Assembly: GCA_018829545.1 (NCBI GenBank)
Contig: JAHJTX010000063.1
Span: forward strand, 1 to 64,000
From: Bacteroidota bacterium
Lineage (GTDB): Bacteria > Bacteroidota > Ignavibacteria > Ignavibacteriales > Melioribacteraceae
Length of the DNA stretch: 64,000 bases
Reading direction: 5' to 3'
Shown: positions 29,196 through 40,557 of the stretch, one piece after another
Layout of the letters: every line of letters begins with the position of its first letter
Numbering within the stretch: the first letter of the stretch is position 1
Program-made: the position numbers and the translations under genes
Notes under the pieces: model-generated
What the model saw: the letters and a program-made list of their open reading frames with translations, nothing else
Told to the model about the DNA's origin: nothing
Databases searched by the model: none

Positions 29196-29203
29196 TTCTA
29201 TAA

Positions 29204-30664
29204 ATGAAACATAGAGAATTCTTTTCTTCCCGGTGGGGATTGATTATTTCAACACTGGGAATAGCAATAGGCACGGGGAATATCTGGCGGTTTTCTCGAG
29301 TTGTTGCTCAAAACGGTGGAGGATCATTTTTAATTCCATGGGTAATTTTTCTGTTGATTTGGTCCTTACCTCTGATTATTGCAGAATTTGCGCTCGGTAA
29401 ATCCACGCGTTTCGGTCCCATTGGCGCAATCGCCAAAACTGCCGGTAAAAAATACGCTTGGATGGGCGCTTTTATTGCCTTTGTTTCTACTGCAATAATG
29501 TTTTACTATTCCGTTGTAACGGGATGGTGCATAAAATATTTTGTATCTGCTGTCTTCGGCAATTTGCTTAACCAAACAGATTATCTGCTTTATTGGAATG
29601 AATTCTCTTCGAGTTACTCGCCATTAATATTTCACTTTATTGCGATGTTCATTTGCGCAGCAATTATTTTCCGTGGCGTCGTAAACGGAATTGAAAAGGC
29701 AAATAAAGTGCTCGTTACTTCACTCATTATTATTTTATTCATTCTGTTGTTTAGAGCAATAACTCTTCCCAATGCAATGGAAGGATTGAAATATTTTTTC
29801 ACACCCAAGATGGAATACATTCTTGATTACAAAGTGTGGCTCAACGCATTAACTCAAAATGCATGGGATACCGGCGCAGGATGGGGACTGATTTTAACCT
29901 ACGCAGTTTATATGAAACGAAACGAAGATATTTCCATTAACGCCTCTTTAATCGGATTTGGGAACAACTCAATCTCACTTGTCGCGGGCATCACAATATT
30001 TTCAACGGTATTCGCATTGAGTTCGGTGGACGCAATGAATCAGATTACACAATCCGGTCCGGCAAATACGGGATTAACATTCATTTATCTTCCCTTGCTT
30101 TTTAATAACATTTCTTCAAATCCATTGCTGAATACTCTATTCGCGTCAATATTTTTTCTTGCACTTTCTTTTGCAGCGCTTTCGTCATTAATTTCCCTTA
30201 TGGAGCTAACAACCAGAACTTTTATCGATTTTGGATTCAACAGGAAAAAAGCAATTATGCTTGTAGCTGGAATTGGCTTTTTGTTTGGTGTTCCTTCCGC
30301 ACTCGATATTAATTTTTTCACAAATCAAGACTGGGTTTGGGGAGTTGGGCTAATTTTAAGCGGCGCCTTTATTGCCTTCGCAATTATTAAATTCGGTGTG
30401 GATAAATTCCGTGTTGAAATTATTAACGGCGAGGGCAGCGATATTAAAATTGGGAAATGGTATAATGTGATTATCAAATACTTAATTCCAGCTCAGGTTG
30501 TTGTGCTGCTTTCGTGGTGGCTTATCTCTTCTGTTTCGTGGGACCCCGATTGGTTAAATCCATTCAATACAGAAAATGCAGGAACGTGCTTGTTCCAATG
30601 GGGAGTAGTTATTGTAATTTTTATTTTGCTTAACAAAAAGATTAATCAAAAATTAACTGCATGA
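29204..30664 (+). CDS. Sodium-dependent amino-acid transporter (NSS/SNF family)
   Basis: A LeuT-fold Na+ symporter of 486 aa with 11-12 hydrophobic segments. The N-terminal run SRWGLIISTLGIAIGTGNIWRFSR holds the sodium/substrate-binding unwound helix 1. NAWDTGAGWGLILTYAVYM near residue 225 and SFAALSSLISLMEL near 325 are also family-typical. A tiny MetS-like subunit gene overlaps its stop, which resembles the MetP-MetS methionine/alanine importer arrangement of Corynebacterium. Confidence 0.94.
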   Translation: MKHREFFSSRWGLIISTLGIAIGTGNIWRFSRVVAQNGGGSFLIPWVIFLLIWSLPLIIAEFALGKSTRFGPIGAIAKTAGKKYAWMGAFIAFVSTAIMFYYSVVTGWCIKYFVSAVFGNLLNQTDYLLYWNEFSSSYSPLIFHFIAMFICAAIIFRGVVNGIEKANKVLVTSLIIILFILLFRAITLPNAMEGLKYFFTPKMEYILDYKVWLNALTQNAWDTGAGWGLILTYAVYMKRNEDISINASLIGFGNNSISLVAGITIFSTVFALSSVDAMNQITQSGPANTGLTFIYLPLLFNNISSNPLLNTLFASIFFLALSFAALSSLISLMELTTRTFIDFGFNRKKAIMLVAGIGFLFGVPSALDINFFTNQDWVWGVGLILSGAFIAFAIIKFGVDKFRVEIINGEGSDIKIGKWYNVIIKYLIPAQVVVLLSWWLISSVSWDPDWLNPFNTENAGTCLFQWGVVIVIFILLNKKINQKLTA

Positions 30665-30783
30665 AGATGAGTTTATTAACAATTTTTATGATTGTATTCA
30701 TTACAGGTATCGTTTGGGGAGGATTTATATTTTTCCTTATTAAAGCGATAAATAAGGAAAGGCAAAAGGCGGCAAATGGCTAA
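30661..30783 (+). CDS. metS: MetS-like small subunit of the NSS transporter
   Basis: A 40-aa membrane peptide with one hydrophobic helix (about residues 5-28: LLTIFMIVFITGIVWGGFIF) and a basic tail KERQK. The size, the WGGF motif and the position right behind an NSS transporter match the MetS family small subunits needed for MetP activity. The ATG overlaps the transporter stop (ATGA), and the gene end overlaps the holA start by 8 nt, so all three are coupled. It is short enough to be missed by default gene callers. Confidence 0.85.
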   Translation: MKMSLLTIFMIVFITGIVWGGFIFFLIKAINKERQKAANG

Positions 30784-31795
30784 GCAGAATCTTTCGGCAG
30801 AATCAATTTATAATATCAAAAAGCACATTAAGCCGGAAAGGATACAGCCGATTTATTTCCTTTTTGGTGAAGACGATTACACAATTTCACACACTATAAA
30901 ATTAATTTCTGATGCGGCGAACACTTTTATTGAAACAGATTTTGATAGAGAAATTATTACCGCTTCAAAAGAAATACAGATATCGCATATTGTAGATACT
31001 GCGTCAGCGTTTCCGTTTGGTTCCTCAAAGAAGTTGTTGACAGTGAAAGGCTTCGAGAATATTAACGATAAGAAAAAATTTGCCGACTATGCCCAAAATC
31101 CCGTTAACTCAACAATTCTGATTATTACACAACACGGTAAAAAGTTAGATTGCTCAAAAGAGCCGTATACTTCACTTGCAGCCAAAGGCTTCCTCTTTGA
31201 AGCAAAGGAGTTGAAAGGGCAGGAATTAGTTAATTGGACAATTCGTCAGGCATCCGAACTGCAGCTTGTGCTTAGCCAACAAAATGCAGAGGTGATGGTT
31301 GATTTGGTGGGTGATAGTAAATCCCTTATTGAAATGCAGTTGTATAAATTCCAAAATTATTTAAATAAACCAAACTCGGAAATTCCACTCGATTTAATCT
31401 CATCTCAGGTTAGAGACGCAAAAGAGTTCAATATTTTTAATCTGCAGGATGCGCTCGGTAAAGGAAAAAAGGGAGATGCGCTTAATATTGCTTACAATCT
31501 TTTGGAAAACGGACAGAACCTTGTTTATATAATTACAATGCTCGCAAAGTATTTTTCAATATTGATGAGAATATTGGAATTTTTAAGACTTAATACTCCT
31601 GACTTTGCTGCGGCAAAAGAGTGCGGCGTTTCTCCGTATTACTATATCAATTGTAAGAAGTCAAAATATTTATTGAATGAGGCGAGAATAGATAAATCCT
31701 TATCGGCTTTGCTTGAGGCGGATATTCAGTTGAAATCTACAAATGCAGATGAAAAAGCGCTTGTAACAATTTTAGTCTCAAAAATCTGTGGATAA
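30776..31795 (+). CDS. holA: DNA polymerase III subunit delta
   Basis: Clamp-loader delta subunit, 339 aa. It opens the sliding clamp. Recognised by YFLFGEDDYTIS near residue 27, the middle region KLDCSKEPYTSLAAKG, the SLIEMQLYKF helix, the NIFNLQDALGKG segment and the helical C-terminal collar domain. As usual for delta there is no complete Walker A motif. It overlaps the small transporter subunit gene, an unusual partnership. Confidence 0.9.
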   Translation: MAKQNLSAESIYNIKKHIKPERIQPIYFLFGEDDYTISHTIKLISDAANTFIETDFDREIITASKEIQISHIVDTASAFPFGSSKKLLTVKGFENINDKKKFADYAQNPVNSTILIITQHGKKLDCSKEPYTSLAAKGFLFEAKELKGQELVNWTIRQASELQLVLSQQNAEVMVDLVGDSKSLIEMQLYKFQNYLNKPNSEIPLDLISSQVRDAKEFNIFNLQDALGKGKKGDALNIAYNLLENGQNLVYIITMLAKYFSILMRILEFLRLNTPDFAAAKECGVSPYYYINCKKSKYLLNEARIDKSLSALLEADIQLKSTNADEKALVTILVSKICG

Positions 31796-31913
31796 GTGAA
31801 TTCGGTTTACAATTATCGTAAATTTATTGCATCAATATTCTATCTTGAAATTACAACGACAATATTAGATTTTTTTTTTGAAACATTTATTTTTACTAAC
31901 AGTATAAGTTCCA

Positions 31914-32498
31914 TTGGAAAAAAAATTATTTTCATTAACCGACGAACAGTTAATAAAGGAATTTCAGGACAATAACACTCTTCAGGCATACGAGATTTTA
32001 GTAAAGAGGTTTAAAGATCCTTTAATGAATTTTGTTTTTCGGTTCGTAGGCGATCGTGACGCGTGTACTGATATTGTTCAGGATACAATGATTAAATTTT
32101 ACCTGAACAAAGATTCGTATCAATCATTCGCCAAGTTTTCTACCTGGATATACACGATTGCCGGGAATTTGGCTAAGAACGAGTTAAAACGCAGAAAAAG
32201 AAGAGTTATATTTTCGCTTAGTAACGACGATGATGATAGAACTTTTCAGATTGAAGATAGAGCTTTTATAGCTCCGGATAGAGCCGCTGATAACGAAATA
32301 AAAAACAGATTTGTTCAGAAAGCTCTGCTGAGAGTAAAACCAATTTACAGAGAAGTAGTTGTTTTAAGAGATGTTGAAGGATTTTCATACGAAGAAATTT
32401 CAGATATTACAGCATTATCAATTGGTACTGTAAAATCAAGAATTAATAGAGGAAGAACACAATTACAAAAATTATTGAAAAACATTTATTCGAATTAG
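31914..32498 (+). CDS. RNA polymerase ECF sigma factor
   Basis: A sigma-24-type factor of 194 aa. Region 2 (about 25-95) includes DACTDIVQDTMIKFY and FSTWIYTIAGNLAKNELKRRKRR. Region 4 (about 135-190) includes YREVVVLRDVEGFSYEEIS and SIGTVKSRINRGR. The only start preserving region 2 is TTG at 31914. A TGAAAC and a TATAAG element 18 nt apart lie just upstream and could be a promoter. The next gene encodes a membrane protein that is the probable anti-sigma factor. Confidence 0.92.
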   Translation: MEKKLFSLTDEQLIKEFQDNNTLQAYEILVKRFKDPLMNFVFRFVGDRDACTDIVQDTMIKFYLNKDSYQSFAKFSTWIYTIAGNLAKNELKRRKRRVIFSLSNDDDDRTFQIEDRAFIAPDRAADNEIKNRFVQKALLRVKPIYREVVVLRDVEGFSYEEISDITALSIGTVKSRINRGRTQLQKLLKNIYSN

Positions 32499-32501
32499 CT
32501 T

Positions 32502-33176
32502 ATGGAAGATAAATTCTACATTGAAGAAAAAGAATTCAAAGAAACCATCGATCTGTTAAAGAGCCTGCCTAAAGTAAAGGCTCCGGAAAATTTTGAATTC
32601 AATTTGATGACTAAAATTCACAACAAAAATTTTAAGTCATCATCAAAGCGATCTGTTTTTGCGGGGTGGTCGGTTTATCTTAAACCTTCCTTTGCATTAG
32701 TAGCTTCTGCGGTATTGGTTTATTTCTTATTCGTGAACGAGACTAACGATTTTGAAAATCCACTCTTAAGTCAACCTAAAGTAAGAGAAGATGCTGCTTT
32801 TATCAATTCAGATACAATTCTTATGCAAGAAGCGCCCAAAGAGGAGATTTTTAGCGGCTCAAGTGAGAATGCTAAATCCAAGACCCCAAAACCTCAAAAA
32901 CAGGACGTGTATAAAGTAATTGTGCAGCCTAATGACGCTGTGTCAAAGTATAAACTTAATTTTCCTTTTAACGATGGTAAAACTGTTGATGTCGATAAAC
33001 AATTGCAAGGACAGGGGATTCATCAAAAAGGCAGCAAGTATGGAACATTAGCCGGCGGTGGAGACAAAAGGTTTTCTTTTGAAGGCTTCTCTTTAATAGA
33101 AAAAGACACTTCAGCAAATCCAGACAGTCAAGTAGCGAAGCAGGATTCACTGAAAAACAAGACGAGTAAAAATTAA
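32502..33176 (+). CDS. Probable membrane anti-sigma factor
   Basis: A 224-aa protein of no recognised family. The N-terminal ~60 residues are charged and helical. One hydrophobic segment (about 63-79, FALVASAVLVYFLFV) follows, and the remainder is polar and rich in Lys, Gln and Asp. Small cytoplasmic domain, single helix and external tail is the usual layout of an ECF anti-sigma factor, and it starts 3 nt after the sigma gene. The role is inferred from topology and position only. No zinc-binding HxxxCxxC motif was seen. Confidence 0.6.
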   Translation: MEDKFYIEEKEFKETIDLLKSLPKVKAPENFEFNLMTKIHNKNFKSSSKRSVFAGWSVYLKPSFALVASAVLVYFLFVNETNDFENPLLSQPKVREDAAFINSDTILMQEAPKEEIFSGSSENAKSKTPKPQKQDVYKVIVQPNDAVSKYKLNFPFNDGKTVDVDKQLQGQGIHQKGSKYGTLAGGGDKRFSFEGFSLIEKDTSANPDSQVAKQDSLKNKTSKN

Positions 33177-33253
33177 GAATTGCTTCAGAAATATTGAAAA
33201 CCAACAAAAATTGTAATATATTTACGCCTTAAAATTTTAGAAAAAGGATTGTT

Positions 33254-33505
33254 ATGAAAAAAGGAATTCATCCAACGAACTACAGACCAGTTTTATTTAA
33301 GGATATTTCGGTTGACCATACATTCATTGTAAGATCCACAGTTGCTACTAGTGAAACGATTGAATGGGAGGATGGAAATACTTATCCGTTGGTTAAATTA
33401 GAAATTTCCGATAAATCGCATCCTTTCTTTACCGGAAAACAAAAAATGCTCGATTCAACTGGACGTGTTGAGAGATTTAATAAGAAGTACGGCATTAAAT
33501 CTTAA
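33254..33505 (+). CDS. rpmE2: 50S ribosomal protein L31 type B
   Basis: An 83-aa L31 with the type B start [19 protein letters not shown] and the ending [11 protein letters not shown]. It has no cysteines, so it is the zinc-free paralogue type, often induced under zinc shortage where a C-plus L31 also exists. Here it may be the only one. It is a single gene with its own terminator. Confidence 0.95.
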   Translation: MKKGIHPTNYRPVLFKDISVDHTFIVRSTVATSETIEWEDGNTYPLVKLEISDKSHPFFTGKQKMLDSTGRVERFNKKYGIKS

Positions 33506-33529
33506 CTTTAGGAGTAAATGTTTAATATC

Positions 33530-33565
33530 AGCCACAATATCTAAAAGTATTGTGGCTTTTTTTTA
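33530..33565 (+). terminator. Terminator after rpmE2
   Basis: A perfect 10-bp stem AGCCACAATA/TATTGTGGCT with an 8-nt loop is followed by a run of eight or more T. It starts 25 nt after the rpmE2 stop. Confidence 0.95.
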
Positions 33566-33755
33566 TTTGCGCTGAAAAAGTTTTTAAAATTATTATTTGC
33601 TCACGTTATTTAAGTAAGGTCATTTTTTCTTATTTTAGAGTTCAGTTGCTTTGATAGATGTGTTTTGGTAAGAATATATTTCTCGTCAACAATTAGCAAA
33701 TGTTTTTAGTTTTTGAGCAATCTGTATAAAAAGAAATATTATTGTTAGGAATGTT

Positions 33756-35123
33756 ATGGACAATCAAGAAGAATTGACGGGAATGAAGTTATACGAAGGC
33801 GTTAGGGGGCTTTCTGTAAAAATTCTTAATCGAGTTGACAGAACAGACGCCTATTTAGACAAATTGCTTGAAATAGAAATTAAAAATTCGGATTTAGCGG
33901 GAAACGACAAATCGTTATTATTTGAAATTGTGCACGGCGTTATAAGATGGCTTGGCAGAATTGATTGGATTTTGAACGGGTTTTACAAAGGGCAATTCTC
34001 AAAATGCATTCCTAACGTCAAGAATGCGATGCGCGTGGCTCTATATCAAATTTTATTTCTGGATAAAGTACCGGACTATGCAGCGGTTGATGAAGCCGTT
34101 GAATTCGTAAAAAAACTTCAGGGCAAAAAATCGGCTGATTTAACTAATGCCGTTCTTCGAAATATTATTCGCAGCAAAGATGGTATACGCTACCCTAACA
34201 GAGAGGAAGACTTGAATCTGTTTTTTAGCGCATATTATTCTCATCCGATTTGGATGGTTAAAAGATGGGTTAAAAGATACGGTGAAAGTTTTACAGAAGA
34301 ACTCTTGAAAGCGAATAACAATAAACCTGTTCTCAGTCTTAGAGTTAATTATTTAAAAACCACAGATGAAGAATTCATTAAACTGCTCCAATCGGTCAAT
34401 TTGAAATTCTCCAAAGCAAAGTATGTTAATGGTTTCTATAAACTACACGCTTTAACGAATATTACGGACTGGGAATACTTTTCAAAAGGATATTTTACAA
34501 TTCAAGATGAAAGCACCGGCTTTTCCACAAAACTTCTTGATGCTCGCGAAGGAATGCGGGTTCTCGATCTCTGCGCAGCGCCCGGAGGTAAAACGGCGCA
34601 TCTTGCAGATTTAATGTGCAACACGGGTGAAATTATTGCCCTCGATAAATTTGAAAGCCGTTTAAAAATCATGAAGAAAAATATTGAAAGGCTTGGGGTA
34701 GAAAATGCTAATCTAGTTGAAGGCGACGCTCATGAATATATTGTTGAGAAAAAGTTTGACCGCGTTTTAATTGACGCGCCATGTTCTGGATTAGGAACAC
34801 TTACTAAGAAGCCCGATATAAAATGGAAAAGAGATTTAGGAGATGTAAGAAAACTTGCCGAAATTCAATATAAATTGTTGAGCAAGGGAGCTTCGTTTCT
34901 TAAACCCGGCGGAATTTTGGTTTACAGTACTTGCACGATTGAACCGGAAGAGAATTTCGTGATAGTGAAAAACTTTCTTGAAGAAAATAAAAATTATGAA
35001 CTAATTAGTCTAAAGAATACTCTCGATGATTCGTTGATTGATGAAAACGGTTGTCTTCAAACTTTTCCGCATTTGCATTATATTGACGGAGCGTTTGCAG
35101 CTAAAATTAAACTGAAAGAATAA
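33756..35123 (+). CDS. rsmB: 16S rRNA (cytosine-967-C5)-methyltransferase RsmB
   Basis: Methylates C967 of 16S rRNA using SAM. The 455-aa protein has an N-terminal NusB-like helical domain (about 15-150), then the methyltransferase with DLCAAPGGKTAHLADLM, DAPCSGLGTLTKKPDIKW (first Cys) and YSTCTIEPEEN (catalytic Cys). The NusB-like domain separates it from RsmF-type enzymes. About 190 nt of featureless AT-rich sequence precede it. Confidence 0.95.
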   Translation: MDNQEELTGMKLYEGVRGLSVKILNRVDRTDAYLDKLLEIEIKNSDLAGNDKSLLFEIVHGVIRWLGRIDWILNGFYKGQFSKCIPNVKNAMRVALYQILFLDKVPDYAAVDEAVEFVKKLQGKKSADLTNAVLRNIIRSKDGIRYPNREEDLNLFFSAYYSHPIWMVKRWVKRYGESFTEELLKANNNKPVLSLRVNYLKTTDEEFIKLLQSVNLKFSKAKYVNGFYKLHALTNITDWEYFSKGYFTIQDESTGFSTKLLDAREGMRVLDLCAAPGGKTAHLADLMCNTGEIIALDKFESRLKIMKKNIERLGVENANLVEGDAHEYIVEKKFDRVLIDAPCSGLGTLTKKPDIKWKRDLGDVRKLAEIQYKLLSKGASFLKPGGILVYSTCTIEPEENFVIVKNFLEENKNYELISLKNTLDDSLIDENGCLQTFPHLHYIDGAFAAKIKLKE

Positions 35124-35139
35124 TTAAAGCGGTATTGTT

Positions 35140-37993
<2,854 letters not shown>

Positions 37994-37997
37994 TTTT

Positions 37998-38525
37998 ATG
38001 TTCGAAAAGATAGCAAAGAAAATAGGACGCTTTTTACTTCACCGTTTCCTAGCTAAGCAAATTAAAGAAGAACTCAATTTCAATCTGTTTTTAGCTAATT
38101 CGGCTAAGGTGTTATTTGTACTGCCCGAAAATGATCAGGATTTCCGGCAGGCTTTTGATATGATAAGGTACTTCCAATCGAAAAAGAAAAATATTACTCT
38201 TTTTTTAGCGGGACATAGATTCAACCTTCTTGGAGAATTAATAAAATTGAAAACCATCTTGTATGATGCGGAAGATATAACCAAAACAAATCTTCCCGGC
38301 AAATCCCTTGAGAGCAAATTGAAAAATCTTGAATTTGACATCGTGATCGACTTAAATTATTCTCAAAATGTATTCTTCACTTCGGTTTCTAATCTACCTC
38401 AATCCAAATATAAAATTGGGTTTAAAAAGGAGTTCTCAGATAAATACTATAATTTTCAAGTGCCGTTCAAAATAAATTCTGAAATATCTTACGGAAATTT
38501 GTTAAATTCATTAAAAATGTTTTGA
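37998..38525 (+). CDS. Conserved hypothetical, resembles N-terminal half of GT9 enzymes
   Basis: A 175-aa protein, basic at the N-terminus, without signal peptide or membrane segments. The middle has AKVLFVLPENDQDFRQAFD and later FDIVIDLNYSQN followed by KIGFKKEF, the same order of elements as the first Rossmann domain of ADP-heptose-type GT9 glycosyltransferases. The second domain is absent, so it is either a separate small family or an old truncation. It begins 4 nt after ligA and ends just before a structured repeat. Confidence 0.6.
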   Translation: MFEKIAKKIGRFLLHRFLAKQIKEELNFNLFLANSAKVLFVLPENDQDFRQAFDMIRYFQSKKKNITLFLAGHRFNLLGELIKLKTILYDAEDITKTNLPGKSLESKLKNLEFDIVIDLNYSQNVFFTSVSNLPQSKYKIGFKKEFSDKYYNFQVPFKINSEISYGNLLNSLKMF

Positions 38526-38528
38526 TTA

Positions 38529-38642
38529 TTAATCCGCCTTCGCACACTTCGGCGGACGAGAAGATTAGTGTAATTTCCCGTAGCTTGCAACGGAATATGA
38601 GTTCAGAGTTTGCTTTGGGGTTCGTACCATTGTTTTCCTAAA
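38529..38642 (+). repeat. Structured dispersed repeat, copy A
   Basis: About 83% identical (hand count) to 46426-46537. It begins TTAATCCGCCTTCGC and ends ACCATTG-TTTTCC. Inside are successive hairpins: CCGCC/GGCGG, CCGTAG-CTTG-CAACGG and TCAGAG-TTTG-CTTTGG, the last two with YTTG tetraloops. No open reading frame. It starts 4 nt after the stop of the preceding gene. Confidence 0.85.
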
Positions 38643-38690
38643 AGATTTTACTGTTACAAGAGATTTTAATAATAATATTCGAATACATAT

Positions 38691-39050
38691 ATGAGCGATA
38701 ACATCAATTTTGAATTAAAAAAAATCGGCGACATTTCAATCTTTAAATTAAGCGAGAAAAGATTTGATGCGCCAATCGCCGGTTTGGTTAAAGGCGAATT
38801 CACTATTATGCTTCATACACAGGATGTAAAAAAACTTATTCTCGACCTTTCGGAAATTGATTACTGCGACAGTTCGGGATTAAGCGCAATTCTTCTTGCT
38901 TATAGAATACTTCAGGCAGAAGAAGGTTATATCCGTTTGGCTGCGCCTACAAGGCATGTAAAAAAGTTGATTGAAATTTCACAATTAGATAGAATTTTAC
39001 CCATATTCGATTCAGTTGAAGCCGCTATCAGCGATCTTGAAAATAAATAG
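38691..39050 (+). CDS. STAS-domain anti-sigma factor antagonist
   Basis: A single STAS domain of 119 aa, SpoIIAA-like. The DSSG motif at residues 60-63 (YCDSSGLSAILLAYR) is the usual site of serine phosphorylation by a partner kinase/anti-sigma factor. The C-terminus reads LIEISQLDRILPIFDSVEAA. No kinase or phosphatase partner is encoded nearby. It precedes an SSS symporter by 10 nt and may share its transcript. Confidence 0.9.
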   Translation: MSDNINFELKKIGDISIFKLSEKRFDAPIAGLVKGEFTIMLHTQDVKKLILDLSEIDYCDSSGLSAILLAYRILQAEEGYIRLAAPTRHVKKLIEISQLDRILPIFDSVEAAISDLENK

Positions 39051-39060
39051 GCAAATATAA

Positions 39061-40518
39061 GTGGATAGAACAATCGATTATGTAATTATTGCGGTCTATT
39101 TAATTGGAATCGCATTAGTTGGCGCATTCTCCGGCGGCAAGCAAAAATCCGTAAAAGATTACTTTCTAGGCGCAAAATCAGTTCCTTGGTGGGCGGTATG
39201 TTTTTCAATTGTTGCCGCAGAAACAAGCACGCTTACATTCATTTCAATTCCGGGTTTAGCATATCTAACAAATCTCAATTTTCTACAAGTTACATTCGGT
39301 TATTTAATCGGCAGGATTATTATTGCCATATTTTTTCTGCCATCTTATTATAAAGGTGAATTGAGCACAGCCTACGCACTTCTGGAAAATAGATTCGGTT
39401 CCAAGACGCGCTCATTTGCTTCAATTGTTTTTTTATTCACTCGAACCGCTGCGGATGGCGTTAGACTTTTTGCAACCGCAATTCCTCTAAAACTACTGCT
39501 GGATATAAGCTACCCGGCGGCAATAATTATAATCGCATTAATAGCTTTGGTTTATACGTATTTGGGCGGAGTTCGCGGCGTAATTTGGGTGGACGTGATT
39601 CAAATGTTTATCTATTTGGGCGGAGCGAGTATTGCATTAGCATTTCTACTATTCAATTATCTTCCCGATCTCAACATTTCTTTTTTTAGCGCACTGTCTG
39701 AAAAAGGGAAGCTAGATATTTTTAATTTTGGATTCTCCGGTGGAATAAAAGAATTTTTCGGTCAGCCATATACATTAATTAGCGGTCTTTTAGGCGGCGC
39801 ATTTCTTTCGATGGCTTCTCACGGAACCGATCAATTAATAGTTCAACGTTTGCTTACAACTAATGATCTTAAAAGCAGCAGAAAGGCGATTATCGGCAGC
39901 GGTATTATTGTAATAATTCAATTCGCCCTTTTCTTAATGGTTGGCGCGGCTCTTTATCTTTTTTACGGCACGCTTGATCTTTCGGCAATTGGGTTGTTGA
40001 AGGCGGATGAAATTTTTCCAAAATTTATAATTGAAAGTCTTCCCGTAGGTGTATCGGGGATAATAATAGCGGGATTATTTGCCGCGGCATTATCAACACT
40101 AGCTGGCTCAATCAGTTCACTTTCTTCATCTACAATGTTGGATTTGTATAAGCCCTACACTAAAATCGATGATCCAGTAAAAGAATTAAAAATTTCAAGA
40201 ATTATTACTGTTATTTGGGCGTTCTTACTCGTCTGTTCCGCGCTTTTCTTTATGAGTTCCCCTGGAGCCGTTGTAGAATTAGCTCTCGGAATTGCTTCGT
40301 TCACTTACGGAGGATTACTTGGAACGTTCATACTTGCTCTAATGGTTAAGAAGGCAAAGCAGGAGGACGCTCTGGCTGCCTTTACCGGCGGAATCTTGAT
40401 TATGATTACGGTGATATCATTAAACATGGTTGCTTGGACCTGGTATACACTAATTGGAGTTGCGGCTACGGTTATTATCGGAACTTTGCTCGCTTCGCTA
40501 TCACAGAAAGAAAAATAG
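39061..40518 (+). CDS. Sodium:solute symporter (SSS family)
   Basis: A Na+-coupled transporter of 485 aa with about 13 hydrophobic segments. Family strings are VKDYFLGAKSVPWWAVCFSIVAAETSTLTFISIPG near residues 30-65, TYLGGVRGVIWVDVIQ, and AGLFAAALSTLAGSISSLSS in the sodium-binding helix. The start is GTG at 39061. The substrate is not determinable. The closest described types carry sugars, iodide or small carboxylates. Confidence 0.92.
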   Translation: MDRTIDYVIIAVYLIGIALVGAFSGGKQKSVKDYFLGAKSVPWWAVCFSIVAAETSTLTFISIPGLAYLTNLNFLQVTFGYLIGRIIIAIFFLPSYYKGELSTAYALLENRFGSKTRSFASIVFLFTRTAADGVRLFATAIPLKLLLDISYPAAIIIIALIALVYTYLGGVRGVIWVDVIQMFIYLGGASIALAFLLFNYLPDLNISFFSALSEKGKLDIFNFGFSGGIKEFFGQPYTLISGLLGGAFLSMASHGTDQLIVQRLLTTNDLKSSRKAIIGSGIIVIIQFALFLMVGAALYLFYGTLDLSAIGLLKADEIFPKFIIESLPVGVSGIIIAGLFAAALSTLAGSISSLSSSTMLDLYKPYTKIDDPVKELKISRIITVIWAFLLVCSALFFMSSPGAVVELALGIASFTYGGLLGTFILALMVKKAKQEDALAAFTGGILIMITVISLNMVAWTWYTLIGVAATVIIGTLLASLSQKEK

Positions 40519-40557
40519 GACTAGTATTATTTTAAAATTATAAATGCGAATAAGAAC

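Noticed and set aside
31871-31880. T run before the sigma gene as a terminator for holA
   Set aside because: No stable stem precedes the T run, so it does not qualify as a Rho-independent terminator.
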